From Flavobacteriales bacterium (lineage in GTDB: Bacteria > Bacteroidota > Bacteroidia > Flavobacteriales > UBA7430): a DNA stretch of 64,000 nt. Made by a program: the position numbers and the translations under genes. The notes under the pieces were generated by a model that saw nothing but the letters and a program-made list of their open reading frames with translations, was not told the DNA's origin and did no database searches. The first letter of the stretch is position 1. Each line of letters begins with the position of its first letter. Location of the stretch: the NCBI GenBank assembly GCA_002707145.1, contig PAMD01000020.1:20190-84189 (forward strand). The letters run 5' to 3'. This document shows, piece by piece, positions 15,964-26,219 of this stretch.

Positions 15964-18291
15964 TTATTTGAGAATATTCAGTTTGGCAAATTTTGCTAGT
16001 AAAGTTTTTTCTCCAATTTCCGTAAAGTTAACGCTAATTTTTTTATTAGCTCCGTATCCCTCCAGCTTTGAAATAATACCTAATCCAAAACGATCATGAG
16101 ACACCTTCATTCCGGTCTCATATTTTTGATCAGAATAAGATCCTGTTGAAGAAATAGGTTGAATTCTCCTGAGATTGTTGGGCACAAAAACAGGGGAACT
16201 TTTGGATTTGGGCGCCCCACTTTTTCTTCCGAACTTATTAAATCTTGAAGGTACTTTTGTTTTATAATTAGTTCCCGCAATAAACCCCAATCTAGAGGAA
16301 GGATTTTTGGACATATGATTAAAGGTTAAATCCAAGCAGGCCTCGTTTATTTCTTCTATAAATCGACTTGGTTCACAATCAATTAAATTTCCCCACCGAT
16401 ATCGAGTTAGAGCAAAGCTAAGAGTAGCTCTTTTTTCTGCTCGAGTGAGGGCAACATAAAACAACCGTCTTTCCTCTTCTAGATCTTCCCTAGAGCTCAT
16501 GGACATTTGAGAGGGAAATAAATTCTCTTCTAAACCCACAATATAAACGAAGGGATATTCAAGTCCTTTTGATTGGTGAATTGTCATCAAGGAAACATGA
16601 TCTTCATCATGACCATTCTTTTTATCTGCATCGGTAATTAGCGCAATTTCTTCAAGATAATAAGCCAAAGAAATATTTCGTTCTTCTTCAGGTTTTTCAT
16701 TTTCTTCTTTAACGAAATTTTGAATTCCATTTAGCAACTCTTGAACATTTTCATACCGACTAATCCCCTCAGGAGTTTTGTCTGTCTGGTGCTCTCTTAA
16801 GATACCAGAATGTTTGGCAATATACATAGCCACCGCATAAGCATCTTTTTGGGCAAACATCCCCTTGAAACTATTTATCAAAATAGAAAAATTATCCACT
16901 TTAGCAATACTCCCTGAATTCATACCTGTGATTTCATTCTTGATATTGTCTACTACTCCCCATAATGATTTCCCATCTTGTTGAGCGCAAACTGTCATTC
17001 GGTCAATAGAGTTGTTTCCAATACCTCTCTTAGGGTAATTGATAATTCTCCTTAGGGCTTCCTCATCTTTAGAGTTCGAGACCAATTTAAAGTAGGCCAA
17101 TATATCCTTAATTTCTCTTCTTTGGTAGAAAGAAAGTCCACCGTATATTCGATAAGGAATAGCTCGCTTTCGCAAAGCCTCTTCCATGCTCCTTGATTGA
17201 GCATTAGTTCGGTATAAAATTGCGAAATGATTATTTAACGCGTGATCTTGTTGTTTGGTTTCAAAGATACTAGAAGCAACAAGAGAAGCTTCCTCATTGT
17301 CGGTCATTGTACGATTAACTTTCACTTTTTCTCCTAAATCATTGGAAGTCCAGACTTTTTTATCTAATTGATCTTTATTATTGCTTATAATGCTATTGGC
17401 TGCCTTGACAATATTTTGAGTAGAACGATAATTCTGCTCTAACTTAATAATTCTGGCATCAGAATAATCTTTTTTGAAATTGAGTATATTTCGAATGTTA
17501 GCTCCTCGAAAAGAATAAATACTTTGAGCATCATCTCCAACTACACAAATATTTTCATTTAAAGAAGCTAAAGCTTTAACAATTAAATACTGAGAATGAT
17601 TAGTATCTTGATACTCATCAACCAAAATATAATTGAATCGGTGTTGGTACTTATGAAGTACTTTGGGATGACGAAACATCAACTCATTGGTCTTCAACAA
17701 AAGATCGTCAAAATCCATGGCTCCGGACTTAAAACACTCATGAACGTATTTATCATATAAAAGACCCATTTGAGACCTGTGAGCAGCATCATCTTGAGTT
17801 TTAAGCTCTGTATTTGAGTTATAGGCCTTGACCGTTACCAAATTATTCTTAAATGAGGATATTCTTGACTGCACTACATTGACTTTATAAATGTCCGTAT
17901 CCAAAGACATTTCCTTAATTAACCTTCTAAGCAAGGCTTTGGAGTCGTCTGTATCATATATAGTGAAGTTAGAGGGATAACCTATTTTATCTGATTCAAA
18001 TCTTAATATCTTTGCAAAAACAGAGTGAAATGTTCCCATCCATATATTTTTAGCTTCTGCACCTACAATGTCTTGAATTCGATCTTTCATTTCCTTGGCA
18101 GCCTTATTAGTAAAGGTTAATGAAAGAATATGAAATGGATCTATCCCTTGATTAATTAGATGGGCAATACGGCATGTCAAGACTCTTGTTTTTCCAGAAC
18201 CCGCTCCAGCAATAACCATTAAAGGTCCTTCAGTTTGCTCAACAGCTTGACGTTGTGAGCTGTTTAAGTGTGTTAAATAATCACTCATCAC
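15964..18291 (-). CDS. uvrD: ATP-dependent DNA helicase, UvrD/PcrA type
   Basis: SF1A 3'-5' helicase of nucleotide-excision and mismatch repair. Helicase motifs in order: Q motif (LNSSQRQAVEQ), Walker A GAGSGKTR (29-36), motif II VDEYQDTN, motif III VVGDDAQSIYSFRGA, motif IV YRS, and motifs V/VI TIHQSKGLE and FYVALTRAE. The C-terminal tail ends with a PcrA/UvrD Tudor-like segment (GMKVSHDRFGLGIISKLEG) used to contact RNA polymerase in PcrA. Length is 775. Two adjacent ATGs (18291 and 18288) are possible starts. It leads the run uvrD-DUF4290-murA-tlpA. A TAACTTTG box lies 29 bases upstream. Confidence 0.95.
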   Translation of the reverse strand: MMSDYLTHLNSSQRQAVEQTEGPLMVIAGAGSGKTRVLTCRIAHLINQGIDPFHILSLTFTNKAAKEMKDRIQDIVGAEAKNIWMGTFHSVFAKILRFESDKIGYPSNFTIYDTDDSKALLRRLIKEMSLDTDIYKVNVVQSRISSFKNNLVTVKAYNSNTELKTQDDAAHRSQMGLLYDKYVHECFKSGAMDFDDLLLKTNELMFRHPKVLHKYQHRFNYILVDEYQDTNHSQYLIVKALASLNENICVVGDDAQSIYSFRGANIRNILNFKKDYSDARIIKLEQNYRSTQNIVKAANSIISNNKDQLDKKVWTSNDLGEKVKVNRTMTDNEEASLVASSIFETKQQDHALNNHFAILYRTNAQSRSMEEALRKRAIPYRIYGGLSFYQRREIKDILAYFKLVSNSKDEEALRRIINYPKRGIGNNSIDRMTVCAQQDGKSLWGVVDNIKNEITGMNSGSIAKVDNFSILINSFKGMFAQKDAYAVAMYIAKHSGILREHQTDKTPEGISRYENVQELLNGIQNFVKEENEKPEEERNISLAYYLEEIALITDADKKNGHDEDHVSLMTIHQSKGLEYPFVYIVGLEENLFPSQMSMSSREDLEEERRLFYVALTRAEKRATLSFALTRYRWGNLIDCEPSRFIEEINEACLDLTFNHMSKNPSSRLGFIAGTNYKTKVPSRFNKFGRKSGAPKSKSSPVFVPNNLRRIQPISSTGSYSDQKYETGMKVSHDRFGLGIISKLEGYGANKKISVNFTEIGEKTLLAKFAKLNILK

Positions 18292-18319
18292 CTATTTTTT
18301 CTGATTTTTTATTTAATAC

Positions 18320-18327
18320 CAAAGTTA
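18320..18327 (-). promoter_or_regulatory. Candidate -7 box of uvrD (TAACTTTG)
   Basis: Exact TAnnTTTG match on the minus strand, 28 bases before the uvrD start. No TTG lies at the expected upstream spacing. Confidence 0.4.
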
Positions 18328-18571
18328 ATTTATTAATATTATGTTTATTCTTTGTGACGAAAATAAGTTCGCGATGATTTCAACTAAAAAAATCAAAATA
18401 TAGTTCAAAAATCAGTTTTACTAGTTTAATGATATTACAAATAATTATAAATAATAATGGATCAAACTCCTAATAAATTTGTAAACAACTGGATAACAGT
18501 ATTTTTAAAGAAAATAAATTGAATAAAAAAAATCACAACACTGCAAAAAAAAATTCATCAACTTATAAATA

Positions 18572-18604
18572 AATTACTTAATTTCATGGATATTTTAAGT
18601 AATT
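18572..18604. repeat. Inverted repeat in the leader of the giant surface-protein gene
   Basis: AATTACTTAA (18572-18581) and TTAAGTAATT (18595-18604) are perfect 10-base inverted arms with a 13-base spacer, ending 17 bases before the ATG. It could be an operator or an AU-rich RNA stem near the ribosome-binding region. Confidence 0.6.
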
Positions 18605-18621
18605 AAAGAAACTCCTAGTAT

Positions 18622-21600
18622 ATGAATCGTTTTTTACTTGTATTGTGTTGTTTTACTCCTTATTTAATCACATTTGCACAAGATAATTGTGATTCCATTT
18701 TAATAGAGACAAATGAAAGAAACAGTTACGAACTTTGTAACGATACGCTAAAAACTGTTATTTCTATTTTAAATGTAGATTCTTTCATTGAAGAAAATTG
18801 TGTTTGGGTGAATAATTTAAACACTGATGTGGTTTATGGATATAACTTTTCATTCGAAGCTTATGCAAATGAAAGCGTTGAAATTATTATTTCTTCAATA
18901 GACATTAATGGCTGCGCCTCATCAAAATTTATTAATTTTAATATAGGTAATGGTCTTCATTTAGACTCTATTTCTACTAATCTGCCAATCAGCAACCCCT
19001 TTTGTCCAGGAGAATACAAACCTTCAGACTTTATATCATCAATAGAAAACACGAATTACGATTATAATTGGATTATATCTAACAATGGCATTATTGACAC
19101 CCTCCCATCCAATTATTATGCGCATTTTCCTGGCTATGGTTCAATCGATCTTGGACTAAGCGTAACCCATCTTGAACAAGAATGTACTTTAGATTGGGAT
19201 ATCCAAAATGAAATTGAAATACTAGAAAGCCCAAATGTTGCAATCACTGTCATGAACTCGACTTATTGCGGGACATCAGTTGACCCAATTATAACAAATA
19301 CAGCACTCAACAACCCTACCCTTGGCGAACTTAATTACCAATGGTCATTAGAGTATTATGGTGATATAATCCAAGAATCTATGGAATCCTCATTAAATTT
19401 TTTGGATGAAAATAATGGACTATTCCAAGTTTTAGTTCAGGCCAGTAATGAAGCTAATACATGTATAACAAATGACTCTACTTCATTTATTGTAGAGGAT
19501 TTAAGTCTAAATTTTGATTTTTCTTCTCTGGATAAGTGTAGCGGATTTATTTTTTTACCCATGAACTTCACCTCAGATGAAATTGATACTGATGTAATTT
19601 ATCAATGGGAAATTAGGGATGACTTAGGCTCATTATTGTTTGTTTCATCATCCGAGTCTCCTGCCTTCCTCATGAACACACCCGGGGTATTTGATCTATA
19701 TTTAAATATTACTTCTGCAATAGAAAACAGCGACTGCACTTTCACTAATTTAATTGAAGATGCCATTACGATAAAAGCAGTACCCGATTTGATTCTTTCT
19801 TCAGGAGACACAATTTTGTGTGACACTCTCTCTACGATTAACATAATTGATAACTCCTATTTAGCTTCTACTTCTGAAATTCAAAGTCTAGAATGGACTC
19901 TAACAAGAGGTCTTTCACAGATAGAATCTTCATTTGAGCCAACTTTCGAACATGCTTTTAATGAAGTTGGATTATATTCATTAAGCTTAACTAGTACGGG
20001 TGTTAACGAATGTACTTCTTCAGATGAAATTAGTATTTCCGTACATGAGGTCTCTCTTACTTTTGAAAATATTACTCCAAGAGTTGAGTGTTATCTTGAT
20101 ATAATAGCCCCATCAGAATACCTTTCTTCAGATCCTTTGGAATCTGACGTGTCATTTCTATGGAGCCTAACGGAAGTATCTGGAGATACGCCTTATAATA
20201 ACCTTACAGTATTTGATGACACATGGAACATGAATTATGATGGTGTTTTTGATCTTTCTATACAAGTTAGTGACAATGGATGTCTTTATGAAGAGACATT
20301 ACAAGAATATATTACAATAAAAATTTTAGATGCATCTATCGTTTCTAATATAAATGATTGTGCAATTCTTCCTACGACTTTGGAAATATTTAGTAACTCT
20401 GAAATAGACGAGTCATTAAGTCCAATTTATAATTGGACATTTACTCATTCAAGTGGAGATACATTAAGTAGTTCATTTTTAGAATTCCCAAGTATAGAAT
20501 TAGATTCGTCCGAAATAATTAATGCTTCACTAACTCTTTTGGCTGATGGTTGCACAAATTCAAAAATTTTAATAGATAGTATAGGTGTAGGTTACAATGT
20601 AGCAAAATTGGACACATTTACTCATATTACAAGTAATTGCCTTCCTCACTCCTTTTCAGCAGCAGAAATTAACCTTTTACCTGAAGACACTATTTTTAAC
20701 TATGAATGGACACTCACCTATCCAAATGGAGTTGATATTGATACATCAAATTTATTTGAAGGAAATTTTCTTTTAAATGAATCCGGACCTTATGACTTTA
20801 GTCTTAAAATCTTTGATGAAAACAATTGCAGTGATGAAATTAGTATTCCGAATTTCGTTTTAATGGATAGATATGACTTAGTCATCGGGAAAATTGACAA
20901 TAATAGTTGCTTTAATAGTATAGATCTACATGTAGATTCTTTAGATAAGTATTTTTACTTTGAAAGCTTTGAAGCAGAACAGAACTATCCTATGACAGAA
21001 ATAAGCTTCAATTGGTTTATTCAATCTTCAACTAATATCATACAACCTTATACTGAAACGATTGACTCAGCAAAATTTGTACTTTACGAACCAGGAGAAT
21101 ACACTGCTTTCTACACAAAGACTCTCGATGATGGCAACTGTCAGTATACCGAAGGTATTCCCTTCAATGTTGGAGTTAGCGCAAATATTCAGGATATCAA
21201 TCCAGGATTTTTTAGTCTACAAGGAGACAATGGAGAGAACTCTATTTGTCTAGGAAAAGAATTTCCTATTAATCAAAATTGTTCTCCTGGAATAGGATCT
21301 GTATCTACATTTGAATGGACTTCTGACAGTGCTTTTAGCATAGGTGATATTTTAAGTGGCGAAACTACCTTTACAGGTTATAATGAAGGTTTTTTTGATA
21401 TAAGTTTGTCGGTTATTAATGACTCGTTATGTATGGATACAGTCACAAAAACAATAGAAATATATGACCTGCACCCAGCTTTTAGCTCTCCAAATATTCC
21501 AGAAGTTTGTGTAGGAGAACCTGTGAGACTCGATAGTGAAAATAATTATTTCATAGATCAATTTAATTGGGAGGTCTCTCAAGAAAATTATGTTGATAAT

Positions 21601-23961
21601 GATTCTATCTTCACTCCCTTTCCCACTATATCAGCACCATTCAATTACTTTACTTCTGACGAGGTTGCTTTTGATGTTGACTTCGAACTCAGCATTACTT
21701 CCATTCACGGTTGCAGCAAGTCCATAAAGTTGTATAACATGATTGATATTGTAGGTCCATTACCTAAATTTATTTTAGAAAACGAAGATGGATGTGATTC
21801 GATTTCTACAAAAATCATTGACCTTTCTGACTCAAATATGATAGATTCTTTTTCTATTGATTATGGAAATAATGATACTTTAAACTATGCCCTAAATGAT
21901 ACCCATTTCGTTGCATACACCTTTCCTTATCCTACTGAATTACCTGAAGGAGACTCTTGTTATTTTTATAATATAAATTTAGCCGCAGATTATCATTCTT
22001 GCATAGATACTTTCAAAGGAGAAGTTAGGGTATATCCAAATCCTATATTAGTTATCCAAACAGACAAAATTAAAGGATGTAATCCCCTAGAGGTAGAATT
22101 CGAAAATCTTGATATGTATGCACCTGAAGAAAATTCCCAATTCCTTTGGAATTTTGATTTTGGACCTTCTCAGGTTGAATTAAGTATTTCATCTGATCCA
22201 AACCCTAGCCACACTTATAGCATTAAAAAAGAATACAGTGTATTTCACTCTGCTACTACTTCCTATGGTTGCTATTCTGAAGATATATGGGAAAATCTGA
22301 TTGAGCTATTTGATGATCCCGTTGCAGAATTTGAAGTACTTTCAAATAAATATTGTTTCGGTATGGGAAACGCTATTTACCAAAATAATTCAACTCATGA
22401 TTCTGATAGTCTAATAAACTCATGGATTTATGAGGATGGAACCATTAATAATACTAACCTGAGCATTACATATGATTCTACTGCATTCTATGACATATAT
22501 TTACATATATTAGACGCAAATGGTTGTAAAGATAGTATTCAAAAATCAATATTTATTGAAGTTCTTGATACCATTGTAGCACTACCTTTGATGAATTATG
22601 TTACCATTGATGACAATGGAATTGAAATCATTTGGGCAGATTCCATTGACGATAATTTTGATAATCTTAACCTTTATAGAGAAACTAATTTTTCATATTG
22701 GGAAAATATTTATGAGACCTATGATCCTTTAATAACTGAATTCTTCGACGATAGTTCAAATCCATACCAAGACAATTATTACACACTTGTACAACAAGAC
22801 TCTTGTGGATACTTTTCCGATAGTACTCAGGCCCACTCTCCAATTCTACTTCAAGCGGAAAGTATCGAATATGAAATTGTAAACTTAACATGGTCAGCAT
22901 ATAAGGGCTGGGATTCGATCAAAAATTATGATATTTATAGAGCTGTAGAAAATAATGACTTCCAATATTTAGATCAAGTTCCAGGAGACTCCCTATCTTA
23001 CAGTGACTCTAGCTTATGTAATGTAAATTACCGTTACTTCGTGTTAGCCATTAATCCTGAGCAAGAGTTTACTTCTCGATCAAATAAAGTGAGTATCGAG
23101 CCTTTATTTATTGATTTCAAAAACCAATTTTATGTAGACTATACAACTGTTTATAAAACAGTCGAAGGAGTAGATGTGATAGTTACCTCCTGGCCAACTG
23201 CTATTCCAAGTTCATTAAGTTATTATTATGTAGACCGATGGGACGAATACTTTGGTTGGTTAGAATCGGATACTGTTTATCTAGAGCCTCCATATGTTGA
23301 CTTTAATGCTAGTGTTCAATCCAATAATTATAGATATCGAATTCAATATAGCGATTTGTGTGGAAATTTAGGACCTATAAGTAAGTATGGTCAAAACATC
23401 TTACTTGAGGGTGAAAAATTATATCCTAGCCAAATTAATCTCAAATGGAATCGATATGACCAGTGGGAAAATGGTGTCGAACGATATGATATTCATTTTT
23501 TCAATGAGAACACAGAGTCATATCAGTTTATGGAAAGTGTTAATGCTACTACTTATGAACTTAATAATATCGATCCGGGTTCTCACGGAGTTGACTCAAG
23601 CTATTGTTATCGTGTAACCGCTATAAATTATAACAATCCTAACTTAAAGAGTTACTCTAACCAACGATGTTTCCTAGCAAATTCTCTCGATTTTACAGCA
23701 AATGCATTTTCACCAAATGGTGATGGTATAAATGAGACTTTTAAGATTGAAGACAACCATATTTTATCTTTAAATATTGAAATCTATAACCGGTGGGGAA
23801 ATCTAGTTTTTACTAGTCAGGAGAGGGACTTTGAATGGGATGGTACAAATCAGTCTAGTGGGCAAGATTGTCCTCAAGGAAACTATATATACCGATATGA
23901 GTTAGTTAGTTTCGATGGAACATTTGTGAAGGACCAAAAAAGTATAGTCTTGCTGAGATAA
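18622..23961 (+). CDS. Giant cell-surface protein with PKD/Ig-like modules and T9SS type B C-terminal signal
   Basis: A 1779-residue secreted protein. A signal peptide (MNRFLLVLCCFTPYLITFAQ) is followed by about a dozen beta-rich modules of roughly 90-100 residues, each with recurring ending patterns such as GxYDLSLxVxD and paired cysteines, resembling PKD/Ig-like domains. Residues of about 1300-1690 change to FN3-like modules (YDIYR, SYSNQ). The last 85 residues, AFSPNGDGINETF ... NRWGNLVF ... GNYIYRYEL, are the gliding-motility-associated CHU_C domain, used as the type B T9SS export signal. It is probably an adhesin or surface-anchored matrix protein; no enzymatic motif was seen. It is transcribed alone. 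Confidence 0.9.
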   Translation: MNRFLLVLCCFTPYLITFAQDNCDSILIETNERNSYELCNDTLKTVISILNVDSFIEENCVWVNNLNTDVVYGYNFSFEAYANESVEIIISSIDINGCASSKFINFNIGNGLHLDSISTNLPISNPFCPGEYKPSDFISSIENTNYDYNWIISNNGIIDTLPSNYYAHFPGYGSIDLGLSVTHLEQECTLDWDIQNEIEILESPNVAITVMNSTYCGTSVDPIITNTALNNPTLGELNYQWSLEYYGDIIQESMESSLNFLDENNGLFQVLVQASNEANTCITNDSTSFIVEDLSLNFDFSSLDKCSGFIFLPMNFTSDEIDTDVIYQWEIRDDLGSLLFVSSSESPAFLMNTPGVFDLYLNITSAIENSDCTFTNLIEDAITIKAVPDLILSSGDTILCDTLSTINIIDNSYLASTSEIQSLEWTLTRGLSQIESSFEPTFEHAFNEVGLYSLSLTSTGVNECTSSDEISISVHEVSLTFENITPRVECYLDIIAPSEYLSSDPLESDVSFLWSLTEVSGDTPYNNLTVFDDTWNMNYDGVFDLSIQVSDNGCLYEETLQEYITIKILDASIVSNINDCAILPTTLEIFSNSEIDESLSPIYNWTFTHSSGDTLSSSFLEFPSIELDSSEIINASLTLLADGCTNSKILIDSIGVGYNVAKLDTFTHITSNCLPHSFSAAEINLLPEDTIFNYEWTLTYPNGVDIDTSNLFEGNFLLNESGPYDFSLKIFDENNCSDEISIPNFVLMDRYDLVIGKIDNNSCFNSIDLHVDSLDKYFYFESFEAEQNYPMTEISFNWFIQSSTNIIQPYTETIDSAKFVLYEPGEYTAFYTKTLDDGNCQYTEGIPFNVGVSANIQDINPGFFSLQGDNGENSICLGKEFPINQNCSPGIGSVSTFEWTSDSAFSIGDILSGETTFTGYNEGFFDISLSVINDSLCMDTVTKTIEIYDLHPAFSSPNIPEVCVGEPVRLDSENNYFIDQFNWEVSQENYVDNDSIFTPFPTISAPFNYFTSDEVAFDVDFELSITSIHGCSKSIKLYNMIDIVGPLPKFILENEDGCDSISTKIIDLSDSNMIDSFSIDYGNNDTLNYALNDTHFVAYTFPYPTELPEGDSCYFYNINLAADYHSCIDTFKGEVRVYPNPILVIQTDKIKGCNPLEVEFENLDMYAPEENSQFLWNFDFGPSQVELSISSDPNPSHTYSIKKEYSVFHSATTSYGCYSEDIWENLIELFDDPVAEFEVLSNKYCFGMGNAIYQNNSTHDSDSLINSWIYEDGTINNTNLSITYDSTAFYDIYLHILDANGCKDSIQKSIFIEVLDTIVALPLMNYVTIDDNGIEIIWADSIDDNFDNLNLYRETNFSYWENIYETYDPLITEFFDDSSNPYQDNYYTLVQQDSCGYFSDSTQAHSPILLQAESIEYEIVNLTWSAYKGWDSIKNYDIYRAVENNDFQYLDQVPGDSLSYSDSSLCNVNYRYFVLAINPEQEFTSRSNKVSIEPLFIDFKNQFYVDYTTVYKTVEGVDVIVTSWPTAIPSSLSYYYVDRWDEYFGWLESDTVYLEPPYVDFNASVQSNNYRYRIQYSDLCGNLGPISKYGQNILLEGEKLYPSQINLKWNRYDQWENGVERYDIHFFNENTESYQFMESVNATTYELNNIDPGSHGVDSSYCYRVTAINYNNPNLKSYSNQRCFLANSLDFTANAFSPNGDGINETFKIEDNHILSLNIEIYNRWGNLVFTSQERDFEWDGTNQSSGQDCPQGNYIYRYELVSFDGTFVKDQKSIVLLR

Positions 23962-23982
23962 TAATGCATATTAAAAGCTTAA

Positions 23983-25224
23983 TCAATCATCTATACCTTT
24001 AAACACTTTAGACACCAACTTCTTTGTAGCGCCCGAATTATTGTATATATAACTTCTTGAATGGCTCTTAATTTCTCCAAGTAAATCATGATTAATCATT
24101 TGATTAGTTCTAGTGACCATTTCTTTTGCAGCCTTTATCTCTATGGCAACTCCAAGATCTTTTAATTCTTTAGCTTCATTAAACTTGACATTATTGGGAC
24201 CAATAAAAATAGGTATTCCAAAAGAAGCTGGTTCAAGAATATTATGAATACCCTTACCAAATCCACCTCCAACATAGGCAATATCTGCATAGGCATACAT
24301 AGAACTTAACAAACCTATATTATCTATGATTAGCACATCTGCATGCAGAACATTCTCAAGATTACATTCACTATAAAGAACTACATTTCCAGAAATAATA
24401 GATTGAAGCTGGAGAATATGTGATTGATGAATTTCATGGGGTGCAATCACATATTTAAAATTTAAATTGGAGCATGATATAAAATCTTTTAATAACCACT
24501 CCCCAGCAGACCAAGTGCTGCCTGCCAAAAACAACAAAGAATCTCCTTTAAAAGCTTTGACTAATGGAAGTTCTTCTATAGATTTTGAATTATGAATTAC
24601 CTGATCAAACCGAGTATCTCCTACACTGCTAACTTGATCTATTCCACGACTATTTAAAAGAGTTTTAGACTCCTGGTTTTGAACAAAAAAATGATCTACT
24701 TTAGACAACAAATCTAACATCCAAGCACCATAAAATTTAAAGAAATACTGATTGGGCCGGAAAATCGCTGAAATAACAAAATGTGCATGACCTCTTTTCT
24801 GTAATTCGTTTAAATAATTAGGCCAAAAGTCATATTTTACAAAAAAAGTATATTTAGGATTTATGAGTTCTACAAATCTAATAGCATTTTTTGGAGTATC
24901 TATAGGGAGATAAGAAACACAATCTAACTCTGGATAATCTTTTCGCAACTTATATCCTGAGGGAGAATAAAAAGTAAGTAATAATTTAAATTGAGGAAAC
25001 TGACTTTTAATTTGATGAATTAAAGGCCTTGCCTGCTCAAACTCTCCAACTGAAGATACGTGAATCCAAATTACTTCGTCCCCTTTGTAAAAGTTGTTTT
25101 GAAGATGGCCATAAACATGCCTGCGGCCATGAATCCACAACCTTGCTTTAGTGTTCCTCGAGGCTGCAATCCAAATGGCAAAACCATACAAATATTGAGC
25201 TAGTGTGTAGAGTTTAAGAATCAA
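23983..25224 (-). CDS. waaA: 3-deoxy-D-manno-octulosonic acid (Kdo) transferase
   Basis: WaaA adds Kdo from CMP-Kdo to lipid A precursor at the inner membrane. The 413 residues begin with a short membrane-anchoring helix (LYTLAQYLYGFAIWIAA), followed by the acceptor domain with WIHVSSVGEFEQARPLI, containing the conserved catalytic Glu. The GT-B donor domain follows with GDTRFDQV, LAGSTWSAGE, APHEI, DNIGLLSSMYAYADIAYVGGGFGKGIHNILEPA. The start overlaps the upstream outer-membrane protein stop by four bases (ATGA), so the two are co-translated. Together with lpxH it shows a normal lipid A/Kdo envelope. Confidence 0.95.
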   Translation of the reverse strand: MILKLYTLAQYLYGFAIWIAASRNTKARLWIHGRRHVYGHLQNNFYKGDEVIWIHVSSVGEFEQARPLIHQIKSQFPQFKLLLTFYSPSGYKLRKDYPELDCVSYLPIDTPKNAIRFVELINPKYTFFVKYDFWPNYLNELQKRGHAHFVISAIFRPNQYFFKFYGAWMLDLLSKVDHFFVQNQESKTLLNSRGIDQVSSVGDTRFDQVIHNSKSIEELPLVKAFKGDSLLFLAGSTWSAGEWLLKDFISCSNLNFKYVIAPHEIHQSHILQLQSIISGNVVLYSECNLENVLHADVLIIDNIGLLSSMYAYADIAYVGGGFGKGIHNILEPASFGIPIFIGPNNVKFNEAKELKDLGVAIEIKAAKEMVTRTNQMINHDLLGEIKSHSRSYIYNNSGATKKLVSKVFKGIDD

Positions 25225-25979
25225 TAATAGTAATATTTGTTATCGGATTTTTTGTACAAAGGAAATGTCCATCCAAATTTTATACCAGTCAATAAATCTA
25301 TACGTTTGTCTTTATAATTAGATTGGGTATTATAATCATATAATCTAACGTCTTCAGTATAGGCTTGAATGAATTCAATACCCAGAAAAAAATTAATCTT
25401 TTGGTTGTCGGAAAAATGACGATATCCAATAAACTGACTAGTAGAAACACCCATACACAATCGGTCATAGCCTTTTAACATTTCATTATTGATCTGAGGG
25501 GAATTATTACCAATGTCCTCTATTCTAATTTGGTGGTATAAGAAGCCCAAACCACCTTGAATAAATACACCAGAGTTAGGATTTGGTCCAAATAGCGAAA
25601 ATATGTTTCCAACAAATATCTGAGTTTGTACTCCTCTTTCCCAAAATCGGATAGATGCAGTATGGCCATCAGAATCAATAATATCAATAGAATCCGCAGT
25701 AATGATATCAAGTATATTATCCTCTTTAACATCGGAACCAGAAATTGCCATAATATCAAATCCCCAATAAAAATTTGAAGGTTTTTTCATCTGAAACCCA
25801 ATCCCTAAAGAGGAACTTGGTCCAAAGCGATCTAACATATCTCCCCCAGGTAAATGAAACCCAGCATGAATATTAATCATAGGAATAGCGACCTCGCTTT
25901 CACTGACATTCGCCTGAGCAAATAAGATGCAAGGAATAAGCATTAATGAACATAAAAAACACATTACTTTCATAGGCAT
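25221..25979 (-). CDS. Putative outer-membrane beta-barrel protein
   Basis: A 252-residue exported protein. A signal peptide precedes cleavage near LFAQ (residues of about 20-22), followed by alternating aromatic/hydrophobic beta strands (FYWGFDIMAI, GVFIQGGLGFLYHQIRI, INFFLGIEFIQAY) and a C-terminal strand, LLTGIKFGWTFPLY, as in small barrels. I do not recognise a specific family. Starts at codon 1 or at the ATG of MKVMCF two codons later are equally possible. The stop overlaps the waaA start, which suggests an envelope role, but a link to lipopolysaccharide is only an inference from position. Confidence 0.65.
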   Translation of the reverse strand: MPMKVMCFLCSLMLIPCILFAQANVSESEVAIPMINIHAGFHLPGGDMLDRFGPSSSLGIGFQMKKPSNFYWGFDIMAISGSDVKEDNILDIITADSIDIIDSDGHTASIRFWERGVQTQIFVGNIFSLFGPNPNSGVFIQGGLGFLYHQIRIEDIGNNSPQINNEMLKGYDRLCMGVSTSQFIGYRHFSDNQKINFFLGIEFIQAYTEDVRLYDYNTQSNYKDKRIDLLTGIKFGWTFPLYKKSDNKYYYY

Positions 25980-26196
25980 TACTATTTTGCTAAATTAAAA
26001 ATAATTTGTTGCTAAAAGACGAGATAAATAAATAGATCTTTTATCAATGTAAATAAACCAATTACTGAAAAAAAAATTATTTAATATAAAGAAGGTTAAT
26101 TAATGGGGTGGATAATAATAAATGATGAATAAAATTTTGTATTAAACAAGTAATCAGATACCCCACCAATTCATATTAAATGTGATATCAAATCCT

Positions 26197-26204
26197 TATT
26201 TTTG
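26197..26204 (+). promoter_or_regulatory. Candidate -7 box of the M20 dipeptidase gene (TATTTTTG)
   Basis: Exact TAnnTTTG match, 15 bases before the ATG at 26220. It has no well-spaced TTG partner. The rest of the 240-base gap upstream (25980-26219) is AT-rich with no gene seen. Confidence 0.4.
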
Positions 26205-26219
26205 GTAAAAATTTAACAG

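Larger units (their letters stand above)
18292..18621. other. 330-base AT-rich divergent intergenic region
   Basis: It separates uvrD (-) from the large T9SS surface protein (+). No credible ORF is present. It holds the candidate uvrD -7 box and, near the right end, a 10-bp inverted repeat just before the surface-protein start. Long A runs at about 18527-18552 suggest bent or flexible DNA. Confidence 0.8.

Noticed and set aside
26100..26170. TGGGGT / ACCCCA pair considered as a regulatory dyad
   Set aside because: The arms are only six bases and about 55 bases apart, which is expected by chance.
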